From Malus domestica (taxonomy: Eukaryota > Streptophyta > Magnoliopsida > Rosales > Rosaceae): DNA of 64,000 nt. Location: positions 16,587,501 to 16,651,500 of the forward strand of contig NC_091673.1 of NCBI RefSeq assembly GCF_042453785.1. The letters are read 5' to 3'. How positions within the stretch are numbered: the stretch's first letter is position 1; each line of letters starts with the position of its first letter. Made by a program: the position numbers and the translations under genes. Under the pieces are notes generated by a model, which did not search any database, was not told where the DNA came from, and was given only the letters and a program-made list of their open reading frames with translations. Shown in pieces: positions 21,596 through 33,379 of this stretch.

Positions 21596-22897
21596 GCTGA
21601 TTGTATATGTTTTGCCTCTACACATTTGTCGTACATTGTTTGAGAAATATTATTTATAATTGAGTGTGATTATTGTATTTCATTACTTCAGATCATTGTA
21701 AGCCATATTTAGGTGGTTATTGATAGAACCAGTGAAATTAAATATTTGTTTCATTTTAATTTGGGACCTCTCACAAATTCAGTTTCAGTAAATTACTTCA
21801 AGACTCATACGAATGGCTGACACAATTTTCTTTCTTCGTGAGACGTTGCATCGATCACTTCACTACTCACTCCACCCTGGATGCAAGAATGTTGGGGTCA
21901 AACACTCAATTTTGCGCAGAGATGCAATTGATTCTGAAATTCTTGAAGTTTTGCGTGGAGGAAGGAGTGAAGCGTTTGATGAAATGACTCGTAAGGTCAT
22001 CGCTTGTCCGTAATGAAAAAGGATTTTGGTTTCTATCTGTCGACTTTGAGTAGATATTTGGATTCGTAATTCGAATTTGTAACCATATGACGTGGTTATC
22101 TGCAAATTTGAGAATTTGCAAACATTTATATAAAAGCTGAGGAAGAACAGACTCATCATCTCATTCACACAATGTTTGAGCTTAGCATGTGGCTCAAGTC
22201 ACAAATTAAAATCCTCCTCTGTAGTTGAGAATTCATGAATAATACTCCTCACAATCCATGTGACAGGGTTGTATTTTATCAACCCACCGTGCAGGCCAAA
22301 TAGCATGATTTTTTTACGATACAAAGATGAAAGGCGTGATACGTTTCAACTCATTTCGTTCTGCCTGTCACAATATGAATCTGTTACTATACAAGCAAGT
22401 GCGTGACACAAAAGATAGCAGACTAATCGATCCTATATGAAACTGTACTGCAAACCAATTAATAAAATGGCTTTTCAACTTTAGCCTGCATTTTGGTGTG
22501 GTCGCCAGGGAATTAAGACGGTTAAATTTCACTACATAGTTTTGTTACCAAAACGCTTGGAATGCTGTAAACTAACAAATGCATCAAAAAGCAACATTTC
22601 TAAAGTGAAACAAAAAAATCGAAAAAAAGGGTCGCGTTACTGTCAATTGGCCAAGTGTGTCCTTGAAGTTGATTCCTTCTAGTAAATTGGAGTAGTTTGC
22701 CTACACAATTTGTTAGAAGCAAATTGTAACTGCCTCCACAAGGCAAGCTTGGGCAGTTATAATTCACATTCTCTTCGTTATTAACTGCAAACCGGCAAAG
22801 GGCACATCTGGAATTATCAAAATTTCTCTGTTTCCCGCCATTTCTCTCTCAAACCCTCGAGCATGAGATCACCACTACCACCGCTCCTCCGCCCCTC
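21596..22897. other. Intergenic between LTPG 2 and LTPG 3
   Basis: Contains the 3' UTR of LTPG 2 and the promoter of LTPG 3. The stretch 21,813-22,013 is open but has no family similarity. Nothing further is supported. Confidence 0.4.
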
Positions 22898-23929
22898 ATG
22901 GCCATCCTCCTAGCCTTGACGCTCGCCATTCTCGGGGCTGAAGCAGCAGAACCACCGCCGCCGCTACCTAGTTGCGCTGACCAGCTCGTGAGATTCTCTC
23001 CGTGCCTGCCGTACGTGTCCTCTCCGCCGAACAACCTCTCCGACTCGCCCCCACCCAAGTGCTGTGACGCGTTCTCGCTGTCGATGGAGTCCGGCGGCGC
23101 TCTTTGCCTCTGCTACCTGGTCCAGGATCCTCCCATGCTCGGGTTTCCGTTGAACCGGAGTCGCGTTCTGTCTCTGTCTTCCACTTGCCCTCTCAGAGAT
23201 ATTTCCACAAACACAAGCAGTGCACAATCTTTGGAATCGCTCTGCTCAGGTTCTTGAATTTTCTTGAACATTTTCTTCTGCCCAATTTAGGGTTTTATAC
23301 CGATTCATAAATTCCCAATCTTTTAACATCTTGACGCCATGAATGCGAACTTTTAAAAAATTTTGTTCTGAAAATTCTGATCGTATGGCTTAACTGCAAC
23401 AGGATCGCCAGAACTCCCTCCTCTCCGCAGCTCAACAATTTCAGAAGTTTCTCCTCCTGGTAATTAGTCTCAATTACTCCATGATTTTCTTGGATTTTTA
23501 CCTTCAAAAATGTATTTATTATTTAATAATATTATTAATTGTCTTTGAAGTGCATTGAGATTCAAGAGGGATGCTACAGGTTAATCTTGGCTAATTAAGA
23601 AAAACCCTAAAAACCCCATTTGCCACTTTTCTAATTTCACTTCTAAAATGCAATGCAGAAACCTTTGATTTTGTAAAAACCCTAAAAAAACCCATTCTTA
23701 TTATTATTTTGCAGGTTCTGAGTCTGTTGACAATGCTTCATCTCCTCTCATGAGCTTAGCACCAGAATCAGCAAACACTACAAGCATTCCACCGGGAAAC
23801 AGATCGCCGACTCCACCAAGCTCAGTGGTATATCCGGCAAGGGTTTCTGCAGCAGTGAAGCAAATTCACAAAAGGAACGCTTGGTTTCTACCTGCACTAC
23901 TGAGTTTCCTTGTTTCCATGTTCATCTGA
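22898..23929 (+). CDS. GPI-anchored lipid-transfer protein-like (LTPG) 3
   Basis: Spliced CDS join(22898..23249, 23403..23459, 23715..23929) gives 207 residues. It has a short signal peptide (MAILLALTLAILGAEA), a PPPP stretch and an eight-cysteine motif C-9-C..CC-13-C-x-C, then C..C with a wider final spacing (18 residues). A Ser/Pro-rich linker leads to a hydrophobic C-terminus (FLPALLSFLVSMFI) for GPI anchoring. An upstream ATG at 22,863 hits a stop after 16 codons and is rejected as the start. The exon layout (phase-1 introns, a 57-bp middle exon) matches the two neighbouring LTPGs, so the three are probably old duplicates. Its diverged spacing suggests a different ligand or partner. It looks intact. 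Confidence 0.9.
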
Positions 23930-24356
23930 CGCTTCCTACATTCATTGAGATTCTAGATGAAAATTCCACCGCCCTTTCGGCCTTTCGCATACTGACTTCA
24001 TCAGGAAAGCTTGTGTAGTTACCCTGTCACATTGGCATTCACGAAAAATGTACATTCACATATAAATTTCTGCCTAATTTTGAGATGACAACCTGTGATA
24101 GTTGAGCAATGAAATGTAATGAAATTCACTAACATGTACGTTTCATCTGCATAACTTATAAAATAAACTTTTGTCTTTCACACAAACACAACGAACTAAA
24201 TGCAGTCCTACTTGAAACTGGCATCACAAGACACGCTGGAATAGTGCCGTAGATTAATGGCACGTAAAATAAAATAAAAAAGTTAAAAGGAAATTATAGT
24301 TCTGGCGAGCATCCATGAATTCATAGTATATGAAGAAAATAAACTTCTGCTCCAAT

Positions 24357-27300
24357 TTATATGTTCCAATCAGACCATTCAGCTTCACCAACCCCAGCAG
24401 GCTGGGGGACTTCTGTTTGCAAGAATTCTTCCGGCTGCCCATCATCTATAGAGAAAGATGTATCTTCATCATCTTCCTGTCTCTCAGGGGGACTACAACC
24501 CTGATAGGATGAGTTGTCAGCACAACGCCAAAGCAGCTTGTTCCAGTTCCGGTCCTGCCAAAACCAATCAACTGAAATCATAAGAAAACAATCCTAGGAT
24601 TGCACACACACACACACACACACCGGTAGGAAGATAATGTCATGTAACCTGCTGTAAGACAAAGGAACATACCTTGGTGATGATGTGCGGGTTACCAATT
24701 ACAATTAGCAAAGCTTTAGCACGAGTAATAGCCACATTAAACCTTTTTGGGTTGCTCAAAAATCCCAAGCAGTACGTTTTGTCAAACTCATTGTGTTTGA
24801 TTGTTGATCGGACAGTTGATATTATAATAACTTGCCTCTCCTGTCCCTGGAATTGCTCCACACTTCCAATCTTGATATTAGGCATGCTCTCATTCTCGAA
24901 AGCTTTCTTCAGTTTTAGCACTTGCTGCCGATAAGGTGTTATGATCCCAATATCTTCCTCGCTCAAATTCCTTTGTGCAGTCAACCGCTTAGTGATCTCT
25001 ACTACCTTGCTTGCCTCAGTCCGATTAAACCATGATGGATTACACCCTTCCCTCTCATCACAGCCTTGGATACCAAAGAAAAGAACAGGGAAATCCTTGT
25101 TAGGAAGAAGGTCCACCCTTGCCATGAAGGAAACTGAGTCATCCTTGCAAGCAATCAACTCTCGTCCATAGAACAGCTCATTAGGGAGATGCAAAATTTC
25201 CGGGTGAGATCGATAGTTTTTAACCAACTTTGTTACATAATTTCTGTCCCCATTTCTATAAAAATCACATTCGTACAACCTCTCTAAGTATGATTTCCCT
25301 AAACCAAAGGTTTCTGCTTCTCTGGAGTTTATGATTGGACCTAATTGCATCGGGTCACCAGCAAGAACAACTACTGTATTCTGTTTATAGAGACTCGATA
25401 TCGGGATCATGGTCTCTGGTTCTGAAGCTTGGCCTGCCTCGTCCAAGATAATATGAGAGAAGTAGCCTCGACGGACACCTTCAGCATAAATCAAGGAGGC
25501 GCTTGTATAGGTGCATATGATGATCCGATATCTCAAGAGGGCATTGAGTTCAGGACAGGTGAAGGCATCATCATCATAGAAGCAGTAGTCAATAAGGTCG
25601 GGATTGACATCTTCATAAGGGCGGGAAGATGCATTGAGCCTCAATATATCAAACTCTTGAACTACGACATCAGCATTTGCATTGAGCAGTTTCTCCAGAA
25701 TGTGGTCTGCTGCGCTATTTGAAGGAGCACAAACAAGGATTCGATCTCTCTTCCGGGTTGTGTAGAGTTGCAGGATTGTTTCAACTAATGTCATAGTCTT
25801 ACCTGTTCCAGGAGGGCCGTAAATTACATAAGGTGGCCCTCCTTTGCAGCCAAGGATCATCTCAACTGAGCGCCTCTGCTCCTCATTAAGGGTACACGAT
25901 ATAGGCACCATTCGCATGGCTCTAATCATCCTTCTTTGAGTGGACTCAGATGGAAAAAGGAACCCTACATCTAAATCTTCTGTAGCATCAACAGCTTGAT
26001 ATAACCTTCTCATGCTGATTCGATTATATGTGAATTGTACCTTATAAAGGTTACCGTCTCTATGATGTGAATGAAATTCTGGGGCAAACTTCAAGTAAAC
26101 ATCATCAGCCTCGACACGGTAGATATGACCCTGAACAGAACAAATTAAATATTTTGAAAGATAAGTTACATATTCTGGATATTAAAATAACACGGAAACA
26201 TTTTACCAACGACTAAAAAATCCCAAACACATGAATTAGCCAACAGCTTATGAAACAGAAGGCATATGCATGGATGAAATTCTCTTTCTTCATGGATGAA
26301 CCCACCAATTGGTTTGGGACATAGCCATGAACGACCAACTTCTGCCAGACGCTAAACATTTCAATTATTTGGTTTAGCCAAAAATCACTCTAGATGACAA
26401 CTTTAAGAACATGAAACAATTATTAAATGTACCTTGGTAGAACTAAGCATTTACAAATAGATAGATGATTACGTAATTAATTTGAATAGCCACGCAATTC
26501 ATCATACTAATATTAACAATCATAGAATTTAGTAACGGATTGGAGGTTTGGTCTTGAAGATAAGTTTTTGGTTTAGGAAACAACCTTATATGGAAGGCTT
26601 CTCTCATCTTCATACTCAAGCTTGGCAAAAACATAATCCCCTTGAACAAGTGAAGGCCTTCTCTCAGCAAGCCCTGGCACTTCAAGGGACAAATATTGCT
26701 GTCCCCTCTTCCTCAAAGGAACGCCTTCCATATCATAACTTCTCATGCTTTCCTGAAGCAATCACAAAATTAAGCACAAATCACAAACAACTTCATAGAG
26801 CGTTGTTTCAAAATGAAGAGCTTACCTCTAGTGCTATTTCCTCCATGATGAGTAAATTTTTGAAGAAATGTTGATAGTTCCCTCTTGTAAGACCTTCAGT
26901 CACAACAGATGGAATCTGCCCACTCTCAATCAAGCTTCTGATGTCCTTTGGAATGTCATATCGAGGAAGCCTATTTTTGTACATTCGATATGTTTTTCTA
27001 CTCGGACGTACAGACCCATGATGAGATTCCACATTAAGAGGTTTCTTTTTAATGCCTCTTGTGTATGGCCTTATAGAGGCTAAAGACTGGGATATCTTAT
27101 CTTCTGCCAATAGAAAGACAACACGTTCAATCACGTCCGCCTCAAGATCAAAATGCACAATTGAGGTGTGCACTCCAATTTCCTTGGGCTTGCACGATAG
27201 CCATACAGTCAGAGTATCTCCTGGATGCAGCACTCTGTCCTCCAGGGAAGTACACTCAAGGAAGGCTTGGATGGTTTCCAAATCAGAGTCGGCAGTTGGA

Positions 27301-27617
27301 GGTTCCATCAGAGAAAGCTTGAATGAGTCCTCTGGATTCGACGCATATATTGTAACACCCCACTCCACTGGATCAGTGGTGGTGTTCTTCAGAGTTATCT
27401 TATCCATAGCTGTTTCTCCTACAACTACTGATTGAGGCTTTCCACCTTGCTTTCCATCCACAAAAGGGAATGGAACTGAAACAATAATTGGACCCTCTTC
27501 ATTAGGATTGTAATTACGCACCGATTTATCATGATCGAAATCTATGTATCGGATTTCTCCCTTGTCTCCAATTACAGAGCGTTCTTCATCATCCCACTTA
27601 TCACCAACTGAATCCAT
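24357..27617 (-). CDS. SDE3: SDE3-type RNA helicase (MOV10 family)
   Basis: Spliced minus-strand CDS join of 27617..26826, 26752..26585, 26130..24673 and 24554..24357 gives 871 residues. The N-terminal domain (about 1-320) includes [10 protein letters not shown] and [16 protein letters not shown], the SDE3 signature. The SF1 helicase core follows: GPPGTGKT (about 425-432), [10 protein letters not shown] (from 550), GDPMQLGP (578), [16 protein letters not shown] (744) and [11 protein letters not shown] (783). SDE3 acts in cytoplasmic post-transcriptional gene silencing and siRNA amplification. ATG 27,617 is the first in frame; the codon two triplets upstream is TTG. A probable 5' UTR intron runs from a donor at 28,173 to an acceptor at 27,648. 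The last exon is only 65 residues and ends EAEWSDWNI, lacking the long repeated tail of Arabidopsis SDE3. Confidence 0.95.
24607..24623. repeat. (CA)n microsatellite
   Basis: CACACACACACACACAC lies inside the last intron of SDE3 (between 24,555 and 24,672). It is short and possibly polymorphic. Confidence 0.8.
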
Positions 27618-28174
27618 CACCAAACACAGCCTAGCAAGAACAACAGACTGAATTTCAAATAGGAAACTACATTACAGGTAGATAAATGAGAACTACCACA
27701 ACTCCAATTCGCTACAAAGTAATTGTTTTTAGTTTATTGGGAACCGAAAACCAAAATTTGAAAATTCACATAAGTAGCATTCGGATTTTGGTTTTCATTG
27801 AAAACTTGTTTGGTAAAAAGGTGTAAACAAAAACTGAAAACGAAATGGTTCTCAAACGTCCGTTAGATAACCTACATGGTTCTCAAACGTCCGTTAGTAA
27901 ACCTACATTGAAGCAAAAAAGTGGGGAAAACGGGGGACAATGAACAATGGCATACAAGCTCCACCAACAAAAACCAGCACAACAACAATCAGGGAAAACA
28001 CAGAATACAAATTACCAACAAAATCAATCAAATCAGACATCAATATCCAAAACCCATACGCGAATTAAAGTCCAAATTTCGACATAAATTAAGCAGAATC
28101 GGGCAGAAATCGTTAAAAATAAGATTAAAAAAGAATAAGAAAAAAAGATGAGGAATTTGGTTAAGAGACGAACC

Positions 28175-29828
28175 TGTGAAGAGATATGAGGAGGCGGCCA
28201 ACGAGAGAGATGATTGCCCAGAACCCACCGCCGATCAAACGAAAACAACCCAAAAGATTAGATTTTTTTACAGAGAAACGAAGAATCTGGAAAAGGGTTC
28301 AATGCAGTTCCATCCAATTTTGAACCGAGAAAAGAGAAAAAATGGTTGGAACCTGGAAACAAGTGTGCACGGAAGAGTGAGAGAGTGACAGAGTGAATGG
28401 TCACGGAAAAAACGAAGTACTAATCCTCTTAAACTTCCTCGTTAAGTTTACTAAAGGAACTTTAAAAGCTTCTGGTACTGTTTATTTTAACGATAAATCA
28501 TATTTTTATACTAAAAAGTCAATCCTGGTACTATTTACTTTACCTTTTATTTTGTCCTTATCATTAAAATTCAAAATTTTCAAACCTTTCAAATCATTTT
28601 CATTAGTTTTCAATGATTACTTATTACCCACTTTGTCTACTGATTTCAGTACGATGGATTCCCTTTCTTGTTCAATAATGCACTGCCGTCTGGAGAAATA
28701 CCTCTTATTTGATGATAATATCGCGTGTATTTCATTTAAATCCTTCGCGTTATCGTTTGAAGATTTTCTATATGCTAAATTTTTTTTTTATTAGATTATT
28801 GATCGAGAATTTATTGATCAAATTTAATAGCCAAATTTTTGATATATTGAATACGCTGAAGCATAATATATTCAATGTATCAATTACATCGAATCTCGAT
28901 AAAAAAAAAAACAAAGAAGGTAGTTTTTGGTGACAAACAACAAAACAAATTAACCTGCACTAATGATTCGTGATTACTTAAGTGGCATTTTCATTTTGGG
29001 ATTAATCTTCTTAAGCTTCCCCATTATCACTAAAATGGTTACTTTGTGACCCTTTCCCCTATGGACTATTAAGTATCATGGTCATTGGATTCCACTGCTG
29101 CCCAATGGCGGCTTCCCGTCCTGTCCTGTCAAAACTCATGTTTTTCCAATTCAGGTCGTACAAATCAAATCGCATGACGATACAAATATCTAGTTCTACT
29201 TTCATGCAAGTTTTGTGGGTGGACTCAGAGGCCCGCGGGATTCGATATCTCCTCTGCTATAAAAGCAATGAGCAACTCATTTCCTCTTAAATACAATATC
29301 AATTTGTTTTTTTTTCAATTTTATAGGATGCTTTCATACAAATTTTGCTTGCATAAAATATAAAACGGATATGTTAAAGTGACCGTGTCACAAACCACAC
29401 ATAACCATATAGAAAACTTCATACACAACAATTGCTATTTACTTAAGTGTGCCGTCATCTTAGAATTCCTATTTCATGCGAGTCTCAATCTAATTTGAGG
29501 GTTTGCGCGAAAGATTTATGAAAATTTAGTTTTAGGGATTTGAGAATTCCAAACGATAAATGTTGGTTCCATTGACATGAGGGTAAATGCAAGTATGGTT
29601 GTTAACAGATTTCTTGCATAACAAATAACCAGTCATTTGCTTCTTCCAAAACACAAGTATTCCAGCAGCATTCATACCACAAGTTCAAACAAGAAGGGAG
29701 CTACTGTTAGCATTTTAGGTGGGTTCTGGAAGGCCTTCAAATTCACTTACTAGAGCATAGTCAAATGTAGCCAACAAGCGCTTAAAAGTACCAAAAACAC
29801 GAGTCTGGTGATACTTTGAAAGGATCGA
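28175..29828. other. SDE3-PBD1 intergenic region with a dispersed repeat
   Basis: The first part is the SDE3 5' leader and promoter. About 28,420-28,640 (containing GGTACTGTTTATTTTAACGA and AAAAAGTCAATCCTGGTACT) looks to me like a MITE family common in apple and pear. That is recognition only and its ends are not defined. The rest is AT-rich with no supported gene. Confidence 0.4.
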
Positions 29829-32357
29829 TCATGCAGCAGCAGCGTTGATATCTCTGATGGACTCCCGCCATGCATACTCCCTTGCCCCGTCCTTGTCAAC
29901 AATCTTGATCACAAAGTTTGGGGGAGCCACCACTAGTCTTGACCGGATCTCGATGATGCACTTGTCAACCAAGTCAATTGCTTCCTCCACGGACATGCCA
30001 CTGTGGTAGTGCCTGTCCATCAGTGAGAGCGCAAAGTACGACCCATATCCGAAGGCTCCCTTCTCAACCTTGTGAAGAGAGGCAATGTAATCGATGTAGT
30101 AAAGGGATGCCCCCGCCTCCTTATCAAAACCAGCCATCAAGATGTTCACCATGTACGGATTCTGCAAAATCAAATTTTTAAAAACCAGAAGAAAAAAATT
30201 ATACATCAAGTATCAACTATTTAACTCTATTTACTAAATAAATAAGCTAGATACAATCCCAGCATCTGTCACTCATTCGTAACAACTGAACTCTCTCTGA
30301 AGTTAAAAACATCCCTCTAGACTCAGCAGTTTTCTTCTTGGTGAACAAGAAAACAAATTAACTGTACATGGTTTTTTGTTTTTCGCACATGAAAATTTAA
30401 AGCGAATAAAGAAAAATTTTGCAACTCAAAAGGAAAATCATTGCACAATATAATCCCCCTTGAGATTTTAAGCACAACCCCCCTTATTTCAGGTTAGAGC
30501 CATGTTACTTTGAACCCTACCCATGAGAAGTGAACTGGTAGTGCCTATAACACTGGTGAAGCCAGCATGAGGAACACAAGTTGACTACATAAAATTTTAG
30601 GAATACCATTTAAGCATATTCACTTTTTCCTCAACAATTCTTTTGCCTAGGAACAGCCTCAAAAATGAGAAGCATACATAATTACTTGAGACTTGCGACA
30701 TTTTCCCTCAACATTCCAAGCATTTGACAAAAAGGTACAAACATCCATGAGATAGTGTTCTAGTAGATGCCATATTGTTTGAATTCATACGTTTAAGCAG
30801 TAATTCAAAACGAGGTTTAATGTATAAATACAAATGGGAAGAAGGATTGGTAGGATACTCTGAAGACTACTAGGTTTGGACTTGAAGAAAAGAAGCCACT
30901 AGAATTTTATTATTGATTCTGGAATTTAGGGTAGCAACTACTCCATAATTTTAGGTGCCATGGGGATTAAGCTAAAGGCGGCTATCAACAAAATTTGGGG
31001 AAGAGTAAACTTAGGCTATCAGAATATTTGAGTGAAAGGTTTTTGGTTTGAAGATAGAACAAAATCTGGAAATATCTAATCAGACCACACAAGAAGGAAG
31101 CCCATAAATGCCTCAAAGGGCACAAATGGGGCTGAAAATTGTGCATCCAATGTTAAACACATGCTATGTTAGAAATTATGTTATACTACAGTGGCATAAA
31201 CATATAAGACAAAGACTTCAATAAAAATGAAAACTGAAATAAAAAGAGTTTGATAAGTTAGCTTGCAAACTTTCAGACAAACACTTTGAAGCTCAAGCAA
31301 GTGTCTAGGAAACTTACCAAGGGGCCTCATTTCTATTAAAATGTTTGACTAGTTAACTAACTTTCAAATTTGGTTTCTTAGATACATTCTGGAAGTTTGG
31401 ATTTCGTAGAAACATTATACGCAAGTTATACACGTAATTTAGATCAAAATTAGATTTCCTTAGTACGATTGTAAACGACATATAACTAGCATCTACAGAA
31501 CCTGCATACATCCCTACCGGATTATTAATTCAATCTTTCAGTCTCTGATCACTTAACTTTGCAATACAACTTTAAATCGCTAAATTAACTCATATGGGGC
31601 TGTCAATTAAAGCATACCGTTGAGAGATTTAGTCAATGTATAAGGTCAAGAACCAAACAGTCTTACTCAAAAGAATATTACAACTGCATTTGTTCAAACC
31701 AAAACAATGTGCACAACATAAAGTATTTACCCGACTCACATTGTTAATCTTTTTTCCGCTTGAAGCCCACTTCATGTAGTTAATTTCGACATTGCTTCAT
31801 TCTAACTAAACCCCAATTACTAAACCTCAACAAAAGCCCTAAACTTGCAGAGGAGAAAACCCCTCACAATAATAAGACTATTAACCTTAACACCAGATCC
31901 CTAATGCTGGGCAAAAATTCAATCAACCAAACAATGAAACCACAAATTATATCTAAAGTATCAAGAAAAAGCCCATACCTTTCGCAAGGCGGTGGCAAGC
32001 TCGCCGCGGGTGAAATTGGCAGCAGCAGCGGTGGTCAACGGAATCCCATTCCGGAACTGGTACAAAGCCACGTTCTTCTGTATGTACTCCGTAAACTGAA
32101 CCCTAATTTCCCCAAAATATTCCAAAAATAAATTCAATCAGATTCCAGACCACAGTGATCGACAATCAAACCGAAAACTAGAAAGAAAAGATTTTGAACC
32201 TGTCGCCGGGCTCGCCGCTGGCGGCGACGAGCTTGTGGGAGTCGAGCACCATGATCTTGTCCTCGTTGGACTTGTGCACCAGTATGCTATGCACGGCTGA
32301 AGTGTCCGCCGCCACGACGGCAAAGCCATCGCCTACCAAGCCGAAGATGGACTCCAT
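29829..32357 (-). CDS. PBD1: 20S proteasome beta subunit (beta type-2, PBD)
   Basis: Spliced minus-strand CDS join of 32357..32200, 32102..31979 and 30161..29829 gives 204 residues, the usual length. It begins [20 protein letters not shown], continues with the exon 2 stretch containing [19 protein letters not shown] and [11 protein letters not shown], and ends with the exon 3 region [33 protein letters not shown] and [16 protein letters not shown]. This is the beta-4-position (PSMB2-like) subunit, which is structural and not proteolytic: no N-terminal propeptide or catalytic threonine is seen, as expected. Intron 2 is long (1.8 kb). The start codon lies only 120 bp from the left LTR of the Copia relic at 32,477, so the native promoter is displaced or replaced. 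Confidence 0.96.
30162..31978. other. Long intron 2 of PBD1
   Basis: AT-rich intron of 1.8 kb with no recognisable coding sequence, RNA gene or transposon ends. Donor CGAAAG/GTATGG and acceptor TTTGCAG/AATCCG are clear. Confidence 0.7.
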
Positions 32358-32476
32358 TGCTTGTTGATCTGGTGGGTTTTGGAGGTTCGATCTCTAGGAT
32401 TTTGATTGCTTTGGAGCTGGGACGCACTGTTGTTCTGTGCCCTCTGAGCTACGAAATTGGAGTTATATTTACTTTT

Positions 32477-33203
32477 TGTTGTAAAATCGAAGGTATGTTA
32501 AGTGGAATAAATAAATAAGACACAAAATTTACGAGGTTTCTTTACAGTGAGTATGATTATAGTACGTCTTCGGGACAGCAGTAATGCTTTCATTATAATA
32601 TGAAATAATAAGAGTAAGGGCTGGTTTGGTATTGCTGTGCTTTGAAAAAAAGCTGTTGTAAGAATAAGCGGCTGTGAAAAAAATCAGCAGAGTGTTTGGT
32701 AAACTTTTTTGTAAAAGTGCTTTTGAAAAAAAAAAAAAAAACAGTGGGTCTTTTCATTAAAGGAGCACTGTAGCTCTGTGTGCTTTGAAAAAAAGCCAGT
32801 TTTCCAAAGCTACAAATAACAACTTTAGCTTTTTCCTTTGATTTCAGCTTATTCTCACAGCAGCTTCCAAAATAAGCCATTTTTTTCAGTTTACCAAACA
32901 CCTAAAACCCTCATAACTTTTTTTCATGGGTGCTTTTTTTTTAAGCACCTGACTCCCAAATCATCCCTAACTCTCTCTGTTATCTTCTCTCCTCTTTCTC
33001 CCTTTTCTCTCTTCCTTTCTTCCTTCCTATCTCTCCTATGAGTCTCTCACTTTCATCGTCGAATCTTTTGTTGTGTTCCATAAGACTTGCTTTTATAGAA
33101 GCAAATCACAAGCAACATAGTGAAAGACTTACTATATGCATGTGAGTATTTACTATACACATTACTATACACATGTGGGCAAACATACCCACTATTTACA
33201 ACA
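32477..33203 (-). repeat. Left LTR of Copia relic, with nested insertion
   Basis: It pairs with 38,499-38,880 and shares blocks such as GGAATAAATAAATAAGACAC and ACTATATGCATGTGAGTATT. It is longer because of a roughly 353-bp insertion at 32,617-32,969. In the element's sense this is the 3' LTR, and it faces PBD1 in the same transcriptional direction. Confidence 0.88.
32617..32969. mobile_element. MITE nested in LTR (hAT-like)
   Basis: Absent from the partner LTR at the equivalent position (about 38,638). The ends are AGGGCTGGTTTGG and, inverted, AGGGATGATTTGG. The interior contains repeated GTGCTTTGAAAAAAAGC-type inverted blocks. Eight bases present in the empty LTR (CAAAGATA) are missing, so no clean target duplication remains. 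The hAT assignment rests on end sequence only. Confidence 0.62.
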
Positions 33204-33379
33204 CTCATCCTTGGATGCCCACATAAGTTTTCAATTGACTCGTTAAGATCTTGATCTGTTTTGGATGCTCCCTCTGATGAGTATCTCCCCCTGATTTCAA
33301 ATCATTTAGGCTGATCGTTGATCATTTTGCTTTAGTCTCTTAGTAAAAAGAGTTGCCAAAATAGGTACTTTACTTGTTG

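Noticed and set aside
24674..27435. Plus-strand ORFs opposite SDE3
   Set aside because: Antisense shadows of a well-supported spliced gene.
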